Below are positions 32,757 to 41,394 of a stretch of DNA of 64,000 bases, piece by piece; the first letter of the stretch is position 1, and every line of letters begins with the position of its first letter. The notes below the pieces were generated by a model. It had not been told where the DNA came from, ran no database searches, and was given only the letters and a program-made list of their open reading frames with translations. The stretch is from Sphingobium bisphenolivorans (GTDB lineage: Bacteria > Pseudomonadota > Alphaproteobacteria > Sphingomonadales > Sphingomonadaceae), in NCBI RefSeq assembly GCF_000412635.1, contig NZ_ASTG01000016.1, forward strand, positions 1-64,000, written 5' to 3'. The position numbers and the translations under genes are program-made.

Positions 32757-34667
32757 ATGCTCGCGAGCGATAGTGGAACATGGTCGATCGATGCGATGGC
32801 GTCCCTGCGCCTTTGCATCGACGGTCTTGTAAAACATCTCGCGCACCCGGAGCGGGAAAGCCGCAGGAGCATAGTGCGGCGCTATCTGCTCGCGCTGCTT
32901 GTGCTTGCCCTGTCCACCTCATGGCTCCTTTTGATGGACCCATCCGCGCGACTGCTGTGCCACGAGATCTTCCTGCTGATGATCGGCGTGACGACGACCG
33001 CCATTTTGGGCGCAGGTCCAAGCATGTTGGCGATTTCGGGCCTGATGGTGACGGGCAGCGCGATCGTCGACATGGACATGAACGGAACGGCCACGAATGA
33101 TTTCATTGCGGTCCTCTGCGCGCTCGTGCTGGCCAATGGAGTTGCGCTTCGCTCCACCTTCTGGCGCGTCCGCGCCGAACAGGGAACGTCGCATGCCATC
33201 CGTCTGGCCGAACAGCTGAAGCTGATTACCGACGGCACCATGCATTATGCGCTTTACATGACCGACCCGGCGGGCCGCATCGTCCATTGGAACCACGGCG
33301 CGGAGCGATATACCGGCCGTCGGGAAGCAGAGGTGATCGACCGGCACATTACTGCGCTTTACGACGGGCGGCCTGAAATGGCGGACCTTCTGGAACGCAC
33401 ATTCGCCCTGGCTGCGGAGCATGGCGGGTGCGAGTTCGATTGCGAGTTTACCCGACGGAACGGCACCAGCTTCGTGCAGAACTGCGTGGTGACGGCACTG
33501 CACGACGAAGACGGCGGTCTTCGGGGCTTTTCCAATCTCGCGCGTGACGTGACGCAGGATCGGGAACGGGAGCATCGGTCGCAGGAGCGCGAGGCGGAGC
33601 TTGGCTCGATCCTGGGCGCGGTGCCCGACGCGGTGCTCGGCATCGATGAAAGCGGGCGCATCGATTATGTCAACGAAACCGCCGAGCGCGTTTTCGGCTA
33701 TCATCCGGCGGACCTGCGGGGCAAGGATTTCAATATCCTGCTCAGCGCCAGCCAGCCAGCGCGGCAGCGCCAGCAGCGGTTGATGGAGGATGGCGAGACT
33801 CATTCCACAGCCCGAAGGCTGATCGGACGCCGCGCCGACGGATCGAATTTCCCGATCGAAATGACTTTCGTGAAGGTGGAGCGGATGCGCAAGGTCCACA
33901 GCACCGCCTTCATCCGCGACCTCACTGAACAGGAAGCGACCAAGGCGCGGCTGGAGCAGTTGCGGGCGGAGATGCTGCACGGCACGCGCTACAGCGCCAT
34001 GGGGGCCATGGCCTCGATGCTGTCGCACGAACTGAACCAGCCATTGACTGCGGTCGCCGCCTATATGGAGGGGAGCGCGATCCTGCTCAAGCGGGAGAAG
34101 ATGGATCGGCCCAAACTGGAGCGCGCCTTCCGCGCGGCCGCTGCGGAGGCGGTTCGGGCGGGTGCGATCATGCGGCGCCTGCGGAGCTTCGTCAGCGACG
34201 GAGAGGCCCAGCTGGAAGTGCACGACATTGAAGAGATCGTCGAATCCAGCGTGGGGCTGGTGAGCGCCGCAGCGGAAGCCGCGGGTGTCTATATTGCCGT
34301 GGATGTCGGCGAGGATGCCGGACCGATCTTCGCCGATCCGATCCAGATCCAACAGGTGATCGGCAATCTCTGCCGCAACGCCATAGACGCCATGCGCGAT
34401 TCGCCCGAGCGCCTGCTGACCCTCCAGGCCAGGCAGGTGGACGAGATGACGACCAACATCCTGATCAGGGATACGGGCCCAGGCGTGCCCCCCGAGATCC
34501 AGGACCGGATATTCGATGCTTTTGTAAGTCATAAGCCGACCGGGACGGGCGTCGGCCTGTCCATCTGCCGGACGATCGTCGAGGCGCATGGCGGGCATAT
34601 CTGGGTGTCCACCGATGCCACGGGAAGTTGCTTCGGCTTCAGTCTCAAGCGTCAAAAGGGAGTGTAA
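32757..34667 (+). CDS. PAS-containing sensor histidine kinase (FixL-like)
   Basis: The 636-residue protein has about four membrane helices in residues 40-145, then two PAS domains (about 160-275 and 280-400, the second with RIDYVNETAERVFGY and RRADGSNFPIEMTF), then a HisKA/HATPase_c module: His424 in MLSHELNQPL, N-box NLCRNAIDAMRD, G1 RDTGPGVPPEI and G2 TGVGLSIC. This is FixL-type domain order. The heme ligand position of FixL could not be matched with confidence, so the signal (oxygen, redox, other) is unknown. The response regulator gene follows three bases downstream of the stop. The pair flanks the EPS locus and may control it. Confidence 0.88.
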   Translation: MLASDSGTWSIDAMASLRLCIDGLVKHLAHPERESRRSIVRRYLLALLVLALSTSWLLLMDPSARLLCHEIFLLMIGVTTTAILGAGPSMLAISGLMVTGSAIVDMDMNGTATNDFIAVLCALVLANGVALRSTFWRVRAEQGTSHAIRLAEQLKLITDGTMHYALYMTDPAGRIVHWNHGAERYTGRREAEVIDRHITALYDGRPEMADLLERTFALAAEHGGCEFDCEFTRRNGTSFVQNCVVTALHDEDGGLRGFSNLARDVTQDREREHRSQEREAELGSILGAVPDAVLGIDESGRIDYVNETAERVFGYHPADLRGKDFNILLSASQPARQRQQRLMEDGETHSTARRLIGRRADGSNFPIEMTFVKVERMRKVHSTAFIRDLTEQEATKARLEQLRAEMLHGTRYSAMGAMASMLSHELNQPLTAVAAYMEGSAILLKREKMDRPKLERAFRAAAAEAVRAGAIMRRLRSFVSDGEAQLEVHDIEEIVESSVGLVSAAAEAAGVYIAVDVGEDAGPIFADPIQIQQVIGNLCRNAIDAMRDSPERLLTLQARQVDEMTTNILIRDTGPGVPPEIQDRIFDAFVSHKPTGTGVGLSICRTIVEAHGGHIWVSTDATGSCFGFSLKRQKGV

Positions 34668-34669
34668 CA

Positions 34670-35299
34670 ATGGAAGAACAGAAAAATACGGTTGTGCACA
34701 TTGTCGATGACGAGGATTCAGTGCGCGCCGCGGCCTCCTTCTTGTTGGAGATGGAGGGCTATTCCGTCCGCACCTGGCAGCGTGGGACGCATTTTCTCGC
34801 AGCCGCGGCAGACGAGCCGCTGGGCTGCGTCATCATGGACCTGCGGATGCCGGAAATGGACGGGCTGGAAGTGCAGCGTCGGCTGCACGAAGCGGAACTA
34901 TATTTCCCGATCATCATGCTCACCGGCCACGGCGACATCGGCACGACGGTCGCCGCCATGAAGAACGGCGCGGTGGACTTCCTCGTAAAGCCCTTCGAGC
35001 GCGAGACGCTGCTGACGGCGGTGGAGAATAGCTGGTCCCTGTTCAACGACGGTGGCGCTCGCCGGCAGCGGGCGGTCAGGGCCGGCGCCCTGGTGCAGAA
35101 GCTGACGCCGCGAGAAAAGGATGTCCTGTCTGGACTGACCATGGGCCTGCCGAACAAGCACATCGCCTTGCAGCTCGGGATCAGCCCGCGCACGGTAGAA
35201 ATCCATCGCGCGAACCTGATGTCGAAGCTGCAGACGCGTAGCCTGTCTGACGCCTTGCGCGTCGCCTTTTCCGCCGGGGTGGGAAGGCAGATGGATTAA
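34670..35299 (+). CDS. FixJ-family response regulator
   Basis: The 209-residue protein has a receiver domain (acidic VDDED near residues 12-16, phospho-acceptor Asp57 in IMDLRMP, Lys107 in FLVKPFE) and a LuxR-type helix-turn-helix (LTPREKDVLSGLTMGLPNKHIALQLGISPRTVEIHRANL, then SLSDALRVAF). The ATG at 34670 has GGGAG eight bases upstream, just after the sensor kinase stop. It would be the DNA-binding partner of the FixL-like kinase. No target site was identified. Confidence 0.9.
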   Translation: MEEQKNTVVHIVDDEDSVRAAASFLLEMEGYSVRTWQRGTHFLAAAADEPLGCVIMDLRMPEMDGLEVQRRLHEAELYFPIIMLTGHGDIGTTVAAMKNGAVDFLVKPFERETLLTAVENSWSLFNDGGARRQRAVRAGALVQKLTPREKDVLSGLTMGLPNKHIALQLGISPRTVEIHRANLMSKLQTRSLSDALRVAFSAGVGRQMD

Positions 35300-35346
35300 C
35301 CTTTGCCCGTCCCTTCCCCGCTTTTTATCGAAAGGATGGTGTCGCC

Positions 35347-35676
35347 ATGGCGGACCGCGCGGGCGTTCTGATCGTCGATGTGGACAGCGAGCATCTGCGG
35401 CATTGTCGCGCGGTGCTGGAGGGGCTGGGCTTCAGGGTTTTCGCTGCTTCCAGTGCGGAAGCGGCATTGATGGTAGGGCATGGTGAGCAATTACTGGACC
35501 TGGCGTTGATCGCCGCTGATCTGGGGGACGGCGTGACCGGAACGGACGTGCGCCAGTCGTTGGAAAATTTGGGCAGGACCAAAAGAATTCTCCTGATGTC
35601 GGATGAGGCGACGAATCACGTCGATCATATCGTCAAGCCGATCACGGCAGAGCAGCTACGGCCTATGCTCGACTGA
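35347..35676 (+). CDS. Single receiver-domain protein without the phospho-acceptor aspartate (pseudo-receiver)
   Basis: The 109-residue protein is receiver-like: VLIVDVDSEHL near the N-terminus, LALIAADLGDG at residues 52-62 and VDHIVKPI with the conserved Lys97. Compared with the common DLAIVDVNLGDG pattern, the phospho-acceptor Asp position holds Ala56, and the second acidic residue of the pocket is Val12. It could still bind partners without phosphorylation, for example as a decoy or connector for the upstream kinase. The gene lies 47 bases after the FixJ-like gene with an independent start (GAAAGGATGG-type ribosome-binding site). Confidence 0.75.
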   Translation: MADRAGVLIVDVDSEHLRHCRAVLEGLGFRVFAASSAEAALMVGHGEQLLDLALIAADLGDGVTGTDVRQSLENLGRTKRILLMSDEATNHVDHIVKPITAEQLRPMLD

Positions 35677-36037
35677 CCTTGTCGGCTCGCTTGGTGCCGT
35701 GTGCTTCGCAGCACGGCGACAGGCCGTCCACCTGCTCGCTGCCGCCCAGGCGGACGACGTGCGGATGCGCGCTGCATCGGGCGGCAGCGGCCACGCGTTC
35801 CCGATCGAGGCGCAGCTTCTCGCGCCGGTGCCGGGATGCCAGCAGGGTGCGGAACAAGAACGGCAGCGCCAGCAGGAGGAAGCACAGGCCGACAGGGAGC
35901 CAGAAAATCGCGATGACGCGATCGAGCGGGCCGACCTTGGACACTGCCCTGGATGCGCTTTGCAGGCGCCAGAAATGCCAAGAGCCGATCAACCAAACGC
36001 AAGTCAGGGTCGCAATACCGAGAGCTATGGCAACCAT
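35663..36037 (-). CDS. Possible small membrane protein of unknown function
   Basis: On the minus strand there is an open frame of 124 residues from the ATG at 36037, with two strongly hydrophobic segments (IALGIATLTCVWLIGSW and VIAIFWLPVGLCFLLLALPF) and a charged C-terminal half containing several Arg/His residues. Codon choice looks reasonable and the hydrophobic segments are not expected from chance in GC-rich DNA. However, a competing plus-strand frame exists, and its 3' end overlaps the pseudo-receiver gene by 14 bases. No family was recognised. An upstream ATG at 36097 is also possible. Confidence 0.45.
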   Translation of the reverse strand: MVAIALGIATLTCVWLIGSWHFWRLQSASRAVSKVGPLDRVIAIFWLPVGLCFLLLALPFLFRTLLASRHRREKLRLDRERVAAAARCSAHPHVVRLGGSEQVDGLSPCCEAHGTKRADKVSRA

Positions 36038-36263
36038 TTCCACATCCCACCCCTGGCCGGCCACGATGAGTGCGGCCGGACGATTCTCTCCATCCACATT
36101 TCTACCATGGATCCCGCCCGCGTCATTAAGCGCGATTACGCAATGCTCTTACTATAAAGAAGGTGAGGGCGTCCAAGTAATGTTCCTGAATTGCTCAAAT
36201 GGGCTCTGCGGGTGATTTAACGAGATCTGCAATGTCGTTTTAACCTGCTGGAAGGGTGATGGG

Positions 36264-37655
36264 ATGTCCCGCATAGACGTTGCGGTGCCGGAGGAAATAG
36301 GCCTTCCCGGCCCACCGTCAGTGATGAGCCGGAACATCCGTCTCAGCCTGTGCCTGATCCTGCTGCTGGCAGATCTGCTCGCGCTGCTGATCGGTTCGAG
36401 GCTGGGCGGGGGAGTGAACCTGGGAGGCGGGTCGTGGGCAGAAAATAGTGCGTCGCTCGCCGCGGGCATGTTTCTGTTCGTCTTCATAACCTTTCAGAAC
36501 AAGGGCTATACTCGCCACTGCCTGTCGAGCGCCTATATAAGTTGTCGCAACGGCGCACGCGGCATCGCGACCACCTTGTTGATGTTTTCGCTGGTCTTCT
36601 TCGCGTTGAACGTGGCGCGGACATTGTCGCCCTCGTCCTTCTTTTCCGTGCTGTTCTGCACCGCCGGGCTGCTGCTGCTCCAGCGCTTCCTGATCGCCCG
36701 TCTTATAGCGCAGTATTTAGGCGACCAGCTGCTCGCGGAACTGGTCATTGTCGATCAGGTCGTGCTGCCCAACGAGCCGGGGCGTGCCGCGGTGGTGCGC
36801 GCAGAAGCGGCGGGGCTCCAACCCGATCTGGACGATCCTTTCATGCTGCACCGCCTCGGCATGTTGCTGTGCGACTATGACCGGGTGGTGATCCATTGCC
36901 CAGAGGAGCGAAAGACGGCTTGGTCCGACGTGCTCAAGGGTAGCAGCATCCTGGGCGAAATCATCGTGCCGAAGATCGAGGGGCTGGCGCCGCTGGCGAT
37001 CGGCGAATGGCGCGGCGCTTCCACCCTGATCGTCTCGCGCGGCCCGCTGAACCTGGCCGATCGCGCTGCGAAGCGGATGTTGGACATCGCGCTGGCGGTG
37101 CTGGTGCTGATCGCCATTACGCCGCTGCTGCTCCTGATCGCTGCCGCCATCAAGATCGAATCGCCCGGCCCCATATTGTTCCGGCAGCAGCGGGTAGGCC
37201 GCGGCAACCGAATGTTCACCATCCTCAAATTTCGTAGTATGCGGTGCGACATGGCCGACGAAGCCGGTATCCGCTCGGCCTGCCGCGACGACGACCGGGT
37301 GACGCGGGTCGGTCGGCTGATCCGACGCACCAGCATGGATGAGCTGCCACAGTTCATCAATGTCCTGCTGGGCGAAATGAGCCTTGTGGGACCCCGCCCG
37401 CACGCGTTGGGCTCCAAGGCGGAAGACGCGTTGTTCTGGCAGGTGGATCGCCAATATTGGCACCGGCACGCCTTGAAGCCTGGGATTACCGGCTTGGCTC
37501 AGATCAGGGGACTGCGGGGTGCGACCGAATCGAAGCGCGACGTGATGGAACGGGTGAAGGCGGACCTGGAATATATGGAGGGCTGGACGCTGGCGAAGGA
37601 CGTCATGATCTTATTCAGGACGTTCGGTGTTCTGTTGCACGACAGGGCGTTTTGA
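36264..37655 (+). CDS. Polyprenyl-phosphate sugar-1-phosphate transferase (GumD/WcaJ/GelB-like)
   Basis: The 463-residue protein has four to five membrane helices in the first half and the C-terminal bacterial sugar transferase domain: KRMLDIALAVLVLIAITPLL, KIESPGPILFRQQRVG, FTILKFRSM, DELPQFINVLLGEMSLVGPRPH and KPGITGLAQIRGLRGAT. This is the enzyme that transfers a sugar-1-phosphate (glucose-1-P in GumD and GelB) to undecaprenyl phosphate, starting repeat-unit assembly. It stands alone with an upstream intergenic region, and is the probable committed step for the polymer of the locus. Sugar identity is inferred from family. Confidence 0.92.
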   Translation: MSRIDVAVPEEIGLPGPPSVMSRNIRLSLCLILLLADLLALLIGSRLGGGVNLGGGSWAENSASLAAGMFLFVFITFQNKGYTRHCLSSAYISCRNGARGIATTLLMFSLVFFALNVARTLSPSSFFSVLFCTAGLLLLQRFLIARLIAQYLGDQLLAELVIVDQVVLPNEPGRAAVVRAEAAGLQPDLDDPFMLHRLGMLLCDYDRVVIHCPEERKTAWSDVLKGSSILGEIIVPKIEGLAPLAIGEWRGASTLIVSRGPLNLADRAAKRMLDIALAVLVLIAITPLLLLIAAAIKIESPGPILFRQQRVGRGNRMFTILKFRSMRCDMADEAGIRSACRDDDRVTRVGRLIRRTSMDELPQFINVLLGEMSLVGPRPHALGSKAEDALFWQVDRQYWHRHALKPGITGLAQIRGLRGATESKRDVMERVKADLEYMEGWTLAKDVMILFRTFGVLLHDRAF

Positions 37656-37840
37656 TACGCGACATCCTGACCTTTGATCGAAACATGTGAAGCCTGGACC
37701 CTCGCGCTCTAGTGCGGGCAGGCCAGCGAGCTGCTTCCCTCCGTTCAGCTTCTGGATAGGGGTATACCCACGGCCTCCGGGAAACGGAAACGCCGGCAAC
37801 GGGGTGCCCGCAATAGGCGATGAACGTCTTCCAAAACCGT

Positions 37841-37859
37841 TTGTCAGCGTAGCTGACAA
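37841..37859. repeat. Inverted repeat TTGTCAGC-GTA-GCTGACAA (possible operator)
   Basis: A perfect eight-base inverted repeat with a three-base spacer lies 73 bases upstream of the MFS transporter start. Such a short-spacer symmetric element is typical of a dimeric regulator site. The regulator is unknown. Confidence 0.5.
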
Positions 37860-37891
37860 TCATCAAATCAGAGCTGATGCATCTGGGTCCA

Positions 37892-37904
37892 GTGCCATTG
37901 GCAC
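37892..37904. repeat. Palindrome GTGCCA-T-TGGCAC within a larger imperfect hairpin
   Basis: A perfect six-base palindrome with a one-base centre lies 28 bases upstream of the MFS start, flanked further out by GGTCC (37887-) and GGACC (about 37913-37917), so it may be a second operator or a structured 5' leader. Confidence 0.45.
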
Positions 37905-37932
37905 ATTTTCGCGGACCAGATAAGGTCGGTCC

Positions 37933-39204
37933 ATGTCTTCGCTGCACCTACTGGACCGGCGCTCGCTCGCCCTGGCGGCGATCTCCACTGTGGTCGAATG
38001 GTATGACTTCACGCTCTTCCTCTATCTGGCGACGGTGCTCGCTCGCCTCTTCTTCGTTGGTGAAGGCGCGGTCCTGACGACGCTCGGGGGGTTCGCCATC
38101 GCCTATCTCATGCGCCCGCTCGGCGCGATCGCTTTTGGGCATTTCGGCGACCGTTACGGACGCCGGGCGGCCCTGCTGACTTCCATGGGGGTGATGACCG
38201 TCGCCATGCTCCTAAGCGCGATGCTGCCGACCCTGGCGCAGATCGGCCCGCTCGCCGGGATTCTGCTGCTTCTCCTGCGATGCGTCATGGAATTTGCGGT
38301 GGGTGGCGAATATACCGGGGTCGTGGCCTATCTGCTTGAACGCGCCGCTCCGCACAGGCGAGGGCTCGTTACTTCCATGGCAGCTGCCACCAGCGAGGTT
38401 GGCGCTCTTCTCGCCGCCGGCGTGTCGGCATTGACCGTCAACCTCCTGCCGGCTGACGCGCTTGCTAACTGGGGGTGGCGGATGCCCTTCCTGTTCGGCG
38501 CAGCACTGGCAGGCGCAGTCCTTATTGCACGCGCCGCCATGCGAGAGTCGCCAGCGTTCGAGGCGGACCGCGCTGCCGGGGCGCTCGTCCGACAGCCTCT
38601 TGCTCATGTCTTGAGGCGGTGTCGGCGCGGGGTCATGCGCGGCTTCGTCATCTCGGCTTTGGGATCGATCACCTATTATACCGGCATCACCTATCTGCCG
38701 GTCTATTTAACATCGACGGCGGGACAGAGCGAAGCGCAGGCGCTACAGCTTGCAACGGTGCCGGCGATCGCAGTCATTGCCGCGACCCCGCTCACCGGAT
38801 TGCTTTCCGATCGCCTTGGCCGAAGGCCCGTGTTGATTGGGCTCGCCATCCTGGCGGCGGCGCTGCCTTACATGCTGTTTCGACTGCTCGCGTCAGCGGC
38901 TCCCATGGGCATCCTGTTGGGCGCGGTGTGTCTTGCCGCTCTGGCTGGCGGGATCAGTGCGGTCGGGGCGGTGGCGACCGCCGAGCAACTCCCAGCCAAG
39001 GGACGCCTCAGCGGGCTTGCTGTGGGCGCCACGACGGCCACTGCGCTGTTCGGCGGCCTCACCCCGTGGCTAGCGCAGATCCTGACCAGCAGGACGGACT
39101 CGCCTGCGGCTCCCGGAGTGATGATTGCGCTCGTGGCCCTGGCAGTCTTGCCGGTGCTGATCGCGCTGCCCGAGACGATGCCGGTCCAGCGGGAGGGGCC
39201 GTAA
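37933..39204 (+). CDS. MFS transporter, MHS (metabolite:H+ symporter) family
   Basis: The 423-residue protein has twelve hydrophobic helices and the MHS-family N-terminal signature VVEWYDFTLFLYLA (about 19-32), followed by the MFS loop GHFGDRYGRRAALL between helices 2 and 3. The mid-protein loop and the second loop DRLGRRPVLIG are also present. Members import organic acids, betaines or dicarboxylates with protons. The substrate is not deducible. The gene has its own upstream region with two palindromes and no operon partner on the plus strand. Confidence 0.9.
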   Translation: MSSLHLLDRRSLALAAISTVVEWYDFTLFLYLATVLARLFFVGEGAVLTTLGGFAIAYLMRPLGAIAFGHFGDRYGRRAALLTSMGVMTVAMLLSAMLPTLAQIGPLAGILLLLLRCVMEFAVGGEYTGVVAYLLERAAPHRRGLVTSMAAATSEVGALLAAGVSALTVNLLPADALANWGWRMPFLFGAALAGAVLIARAAMRESPAFEADRAAGALVRQPLAHVLRRCRRGVMRGFVISALGSITYYTGITYLPVYLTSTAGQSEAQALQLATVPAIAVIAATPLTGLLSDRLGRRPVLIGLAILAAALPYMLFRLLASAAPMGILLGAVCLAALAGGISAVGAVATAEQLPAKGRLSGLAVGATTATALFGGLTPWLAQILTSRTDSPAAPGVMIALVALAVLPVLIALPETMPVQREGP

Positions 39205-39379
39205 CCGCCGTCACGTTCGTATTGAAGCTGCGAAGATTCTCGGCGAGCGTGTCGAGCAGAAGGTCGAGGGTCCGGGGGTCCATCGCTTCGGGGTTGAAGC
39301 GATAGTAGAAGACAGTGTCGGTATCGGTCTCCCGGACTATTACAGCCGCCTCCATCGCATGTTTGCAGAAGCTGAGCAT
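39205..39379 (-). pseudogene. Possible remnant of a winged-helix (ArsR-like) regulator
   Basis: The minus-strand frame reads MEAAVIVRETDTDTVFYYRFNPEAMD and continues DPRTLDLLLDTLAENL, which resembles the C-terminal winged-helix end of ArsR-type regulators (a ...VRREGRxVYYRLxPE...-like pattern). No helix-turn-helix is found in frame upstream, and the frame ends inside the MFS gene. It may be a decayed gene end or a chance resemblance. Confidence 0.25.
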
Positions 39380-39581
39380 GAGGCGGCGACGGCGACGATC
39401 AACGACCGGCCGAAAAGGCCGGACGAGGCCTGAGTATCTGGAAGGTCAAGCATTCGATCGCTTCACGGCATCCCCATTCCCGCTTCCATCTATGAGCGTC
39501 GCACCGTAAAGGCGATCGGGCCGGCACGGGCCGTGGTGCTGGCGATAAGAGCCGTAGCGAAGAAAAGGAAGTGGGAAGGCG

Positions 39582-40622
39582 TCAAGATGATTCCTCCCCT
39601 TGGCTGTGTTCGTTGAGCATCGGGAAACTACGCTGATGCCAGACCGGATAGGAGGAGGGGGTCTCGCTCGCGATGTCGAGGCGCGCAACCTGCTCGGCCG
39701 ACAACGCCCATCCCACCGCGCCGATATTCGATACGAGCTGCTCCTCATTTCTCGCGCCGATTATGACGTTAGCGACTGTCGGCTTGCGCAGCAGCCAGTT
39801 AAGCGCAATCTGCGGAATGGTCTTGCCGGTTTCCTCAGCCAGATCGTCCAGCACGTCGACAATCGCGAACAGCCGCTCTTCAGGATAGGCCGGACCGGTT
39901 CCGGCAATGTCGTGCGCACGGGTTCCGGGCTGCGCGGGCTGGCCCCGGCGAATCTTGCCGGTCAGCTTGCCCCATCCGAGCGGGCTCCAAATGGTCGCGC
40001 CTATGCCCTGATCCCGGCCCAGCGGCATCAGTTCCCACTCATAATCGCGATTGAGCAGCGAATAATAGACCTGGTGGGAGACGTGCCGTGCATAGCCGTA
40101 GCGATCGGAAACGGCCTGCGACTTCATCAGGTGCCAGCCGGAGAAATTGGAAGCCCCTATGTAGCGAATTTTGCCCTCGCGCACGAGTTGGTCGAGCGTC
40201 GAAAGCGTCTCCTCTACCGGAGTATTATAATCCTGCCCGTGAAGCTGCAGCAGATCGATATGATTGGCGCCCAGCCGCTTGAGCGAAGCTTCGACGGCGT
40301 TAATCAGATGCTTGCGGGAAGAGCCATAATCGTTAGGGCCATCTCCAGTCGGAAAAGTGACCTTGGTCGAAATCAGCAGCCGATCGCGCTTGCCTTTGAT
40401 CGCCTCGCCCAAGATCGTTTCTGCAAGGCCGTCGGAATAGACGTCGGCGCTATCGAACATGGAAACGCCGTGATCAAGGCAAATGTCGATGAGGCGAGAC
40501 GCCCCATTCGCGTCGGTTGATCCCCACGCCTTGAAGAAATCCCCGCTTCCGCCGAAGGTCGCCGTCCCGAAACTCAAGGCGGGAACACGCAATCCGGAGG
40601 CACCCAGTCGCCGATACTCCAT
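39582..40622 (-). CDS. Aldo/keto reductase
   Basis: The 346-residue protein starts MEYRRLGASGLRVPALSFGTATFGG, and has the AKR catalytic tetrad in place: Asp and Tyr in FDSADVYSDG, Lys in LISTKV, His in LLQLHGQD; and the NADPH-binding late block IIGARNEEQL. It would reduce aldehydes or ketones (often sugar or aromatic carbonyls). The ATG at 40622 has AAGGA eight bases upstream and is preferred to an earlier start. It lies 31 bases downstream of the SDR gene and may be co-transcribed with it. Confidence 0.9.
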   Translation of the reverse strand: MEYRRLGASGLRVPALSFGTATFGGSGDFFKAWGSTDANGASRLIDICLDHGVSMFDSADVYSDGLAETILGEAIKGKRDRLLISTKVTFPTGDGPNDYGSSRKHLINAVEASLKRLGANHIDLLQLHGQDYNTPVEETLSTLDQLVREGKIRYIGASNFSGWHLMKSQAVSDRYGYARHVSHQVYYSLLNRDYEWELMPLGRDQGIGATIWSPLGWGKLTGKIRRGQPAQPGTRAHDIAGTGPAYPEERLFAIVDVLDDLAEETGKTIPQIALNWLLRKPTVANVIIGARNEEQLVSNIGAVGWALSAEQVARLDIASETPSSYPVWHQRSFPMLNEHSQGEESS

Positions 40623-40653
40623 AATACTCGTCCTTCTCACCAATTTCGCAATC

Positions 40654-41394
40654 TTAGTTCATATACCAGCCGCCGTTGGCGTTGATGGTTTGTCCAGTGA
40701 TATAGCCATTCTGCGCGAGCAGAAGTGCAATGGACGATATCTCATCAGCCTGCCCAAAGCGGCCGACCGGTATGAGGTCGGGTTTGATCTTGTCGTTGCC
40801 CTTAAGCATGTCCGTTTCGACCAGGGCCGGGGCGATCGCGTTGCACGTGATACCCTCTTTGGCGAGCAGGCTGGCATAGCTGTGAACGAGGCCCAGGATG
40901 CCGGCCTTGCTGGCAGCGTAATGGTGCCCGATGACGCCGCCAAGCTGCGCGGCGACTGAAGAAAGCATGATAAGTCGTCCTCTTGCCTGGGCGCGCATCG
41001 CTGGCAGAAGTGCCTGAGTTACGTAGAAGACGGAGCTCAGATTTACCCTGATGGTCTGGTCCCAGTCGGATGCGTCGATCTGATCAAGCGGCTTTGATGG
41101 GTTGATGCCGGCATTATTGACAAGGATGGATATGGTCCCAAGTGCATCCGTCGTCCTTTTTACGGCAGCCTCCGCTTCCCGTGAATCGGATAGACCGGCT
41201 GAAAAGGCGGCGGCGCGACGCCCCAGCGCCTCAATCTCCTTCACGACCTTGGCAGCTTCGTCGGATCCCTTGCGATACCCGATGGCGACATGGGCGCCCG
41301 CCTCTGCAAGTCGAAGCGCGATGTCGCGGCGGATGTCTCGGGAGGCGCCCGTGACCAAAGCGATCCTGTCAATCAAACTGTCGATCACCTGCAT
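40654..41394 (-). CDS. Short-chain dehydrogenase/reductase with an altered cofactor motif
   Basis: The 246-residue protein has the SDR fold pattern: NNAGIN, the catalytic Ser in LSSVAAQ, Tyr and Lys in HHYAASK, and the closing GQTINANGGW. But the dinucleotide-binding loop reads TGASRDIRRDIA, where TGASRGIGRAIA is expected: the second and third glycines are Asp20 and Arg22. This should hinder NAD(P) binding, so activity is doubtful. The start may be ATG 41394 or the GTG six bases later, which is better placed for AAAGG. Frame and length are otherwise intact. Confidence 0.82.
   Translation of the reverse strand: MQVIDSLIDRIALVTGASRDIRRDIALRLAEAGAHVAIGYRKGSDEAAKVVKEIEALGRRAAAFSAGLSDSREAEAAVKRTTDALGTISILVNNAGINPSKPLDQIDASDWDQTIRVNLSSVFYVTQALLPAMRAQARGRLIMLSSVAAQLGGVIGHHYAASKAGILGLVHSYASLLAKEGITCNAIAPALVETDMLKGNDKIKPDLIPVGRFGQADEISSIALLLAQNGYITGQTINANGGWYMN

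Larger units (their letters stand above)
37656..37932. other. Intergenic region with palindromic elements before the MFS gene
   Basis: This 277-base stretch has no convincing reading frame. It holds two inverted repeats listed separately, both close to the MFS gene start. The first half (37660-37800) shows nothing recognisable. Confidence 0.4.

Noticed and set aside
32757-34667. A heme-based oxygen sensor like rhizobial FixL
   Set aside because: A His exists in the second PAS domain, but its spacing to the conserved RRxDG segment differs from FixL, so heme binding cannot be claimed.
35603-36157. 184-residue plus-strand frame after the pseudo-receiver gene
   Set aside because: Composition is Arg/Gln/Ala-rich shadow type; the minus-strand frame with two hydrophobic helices is the better candidate.
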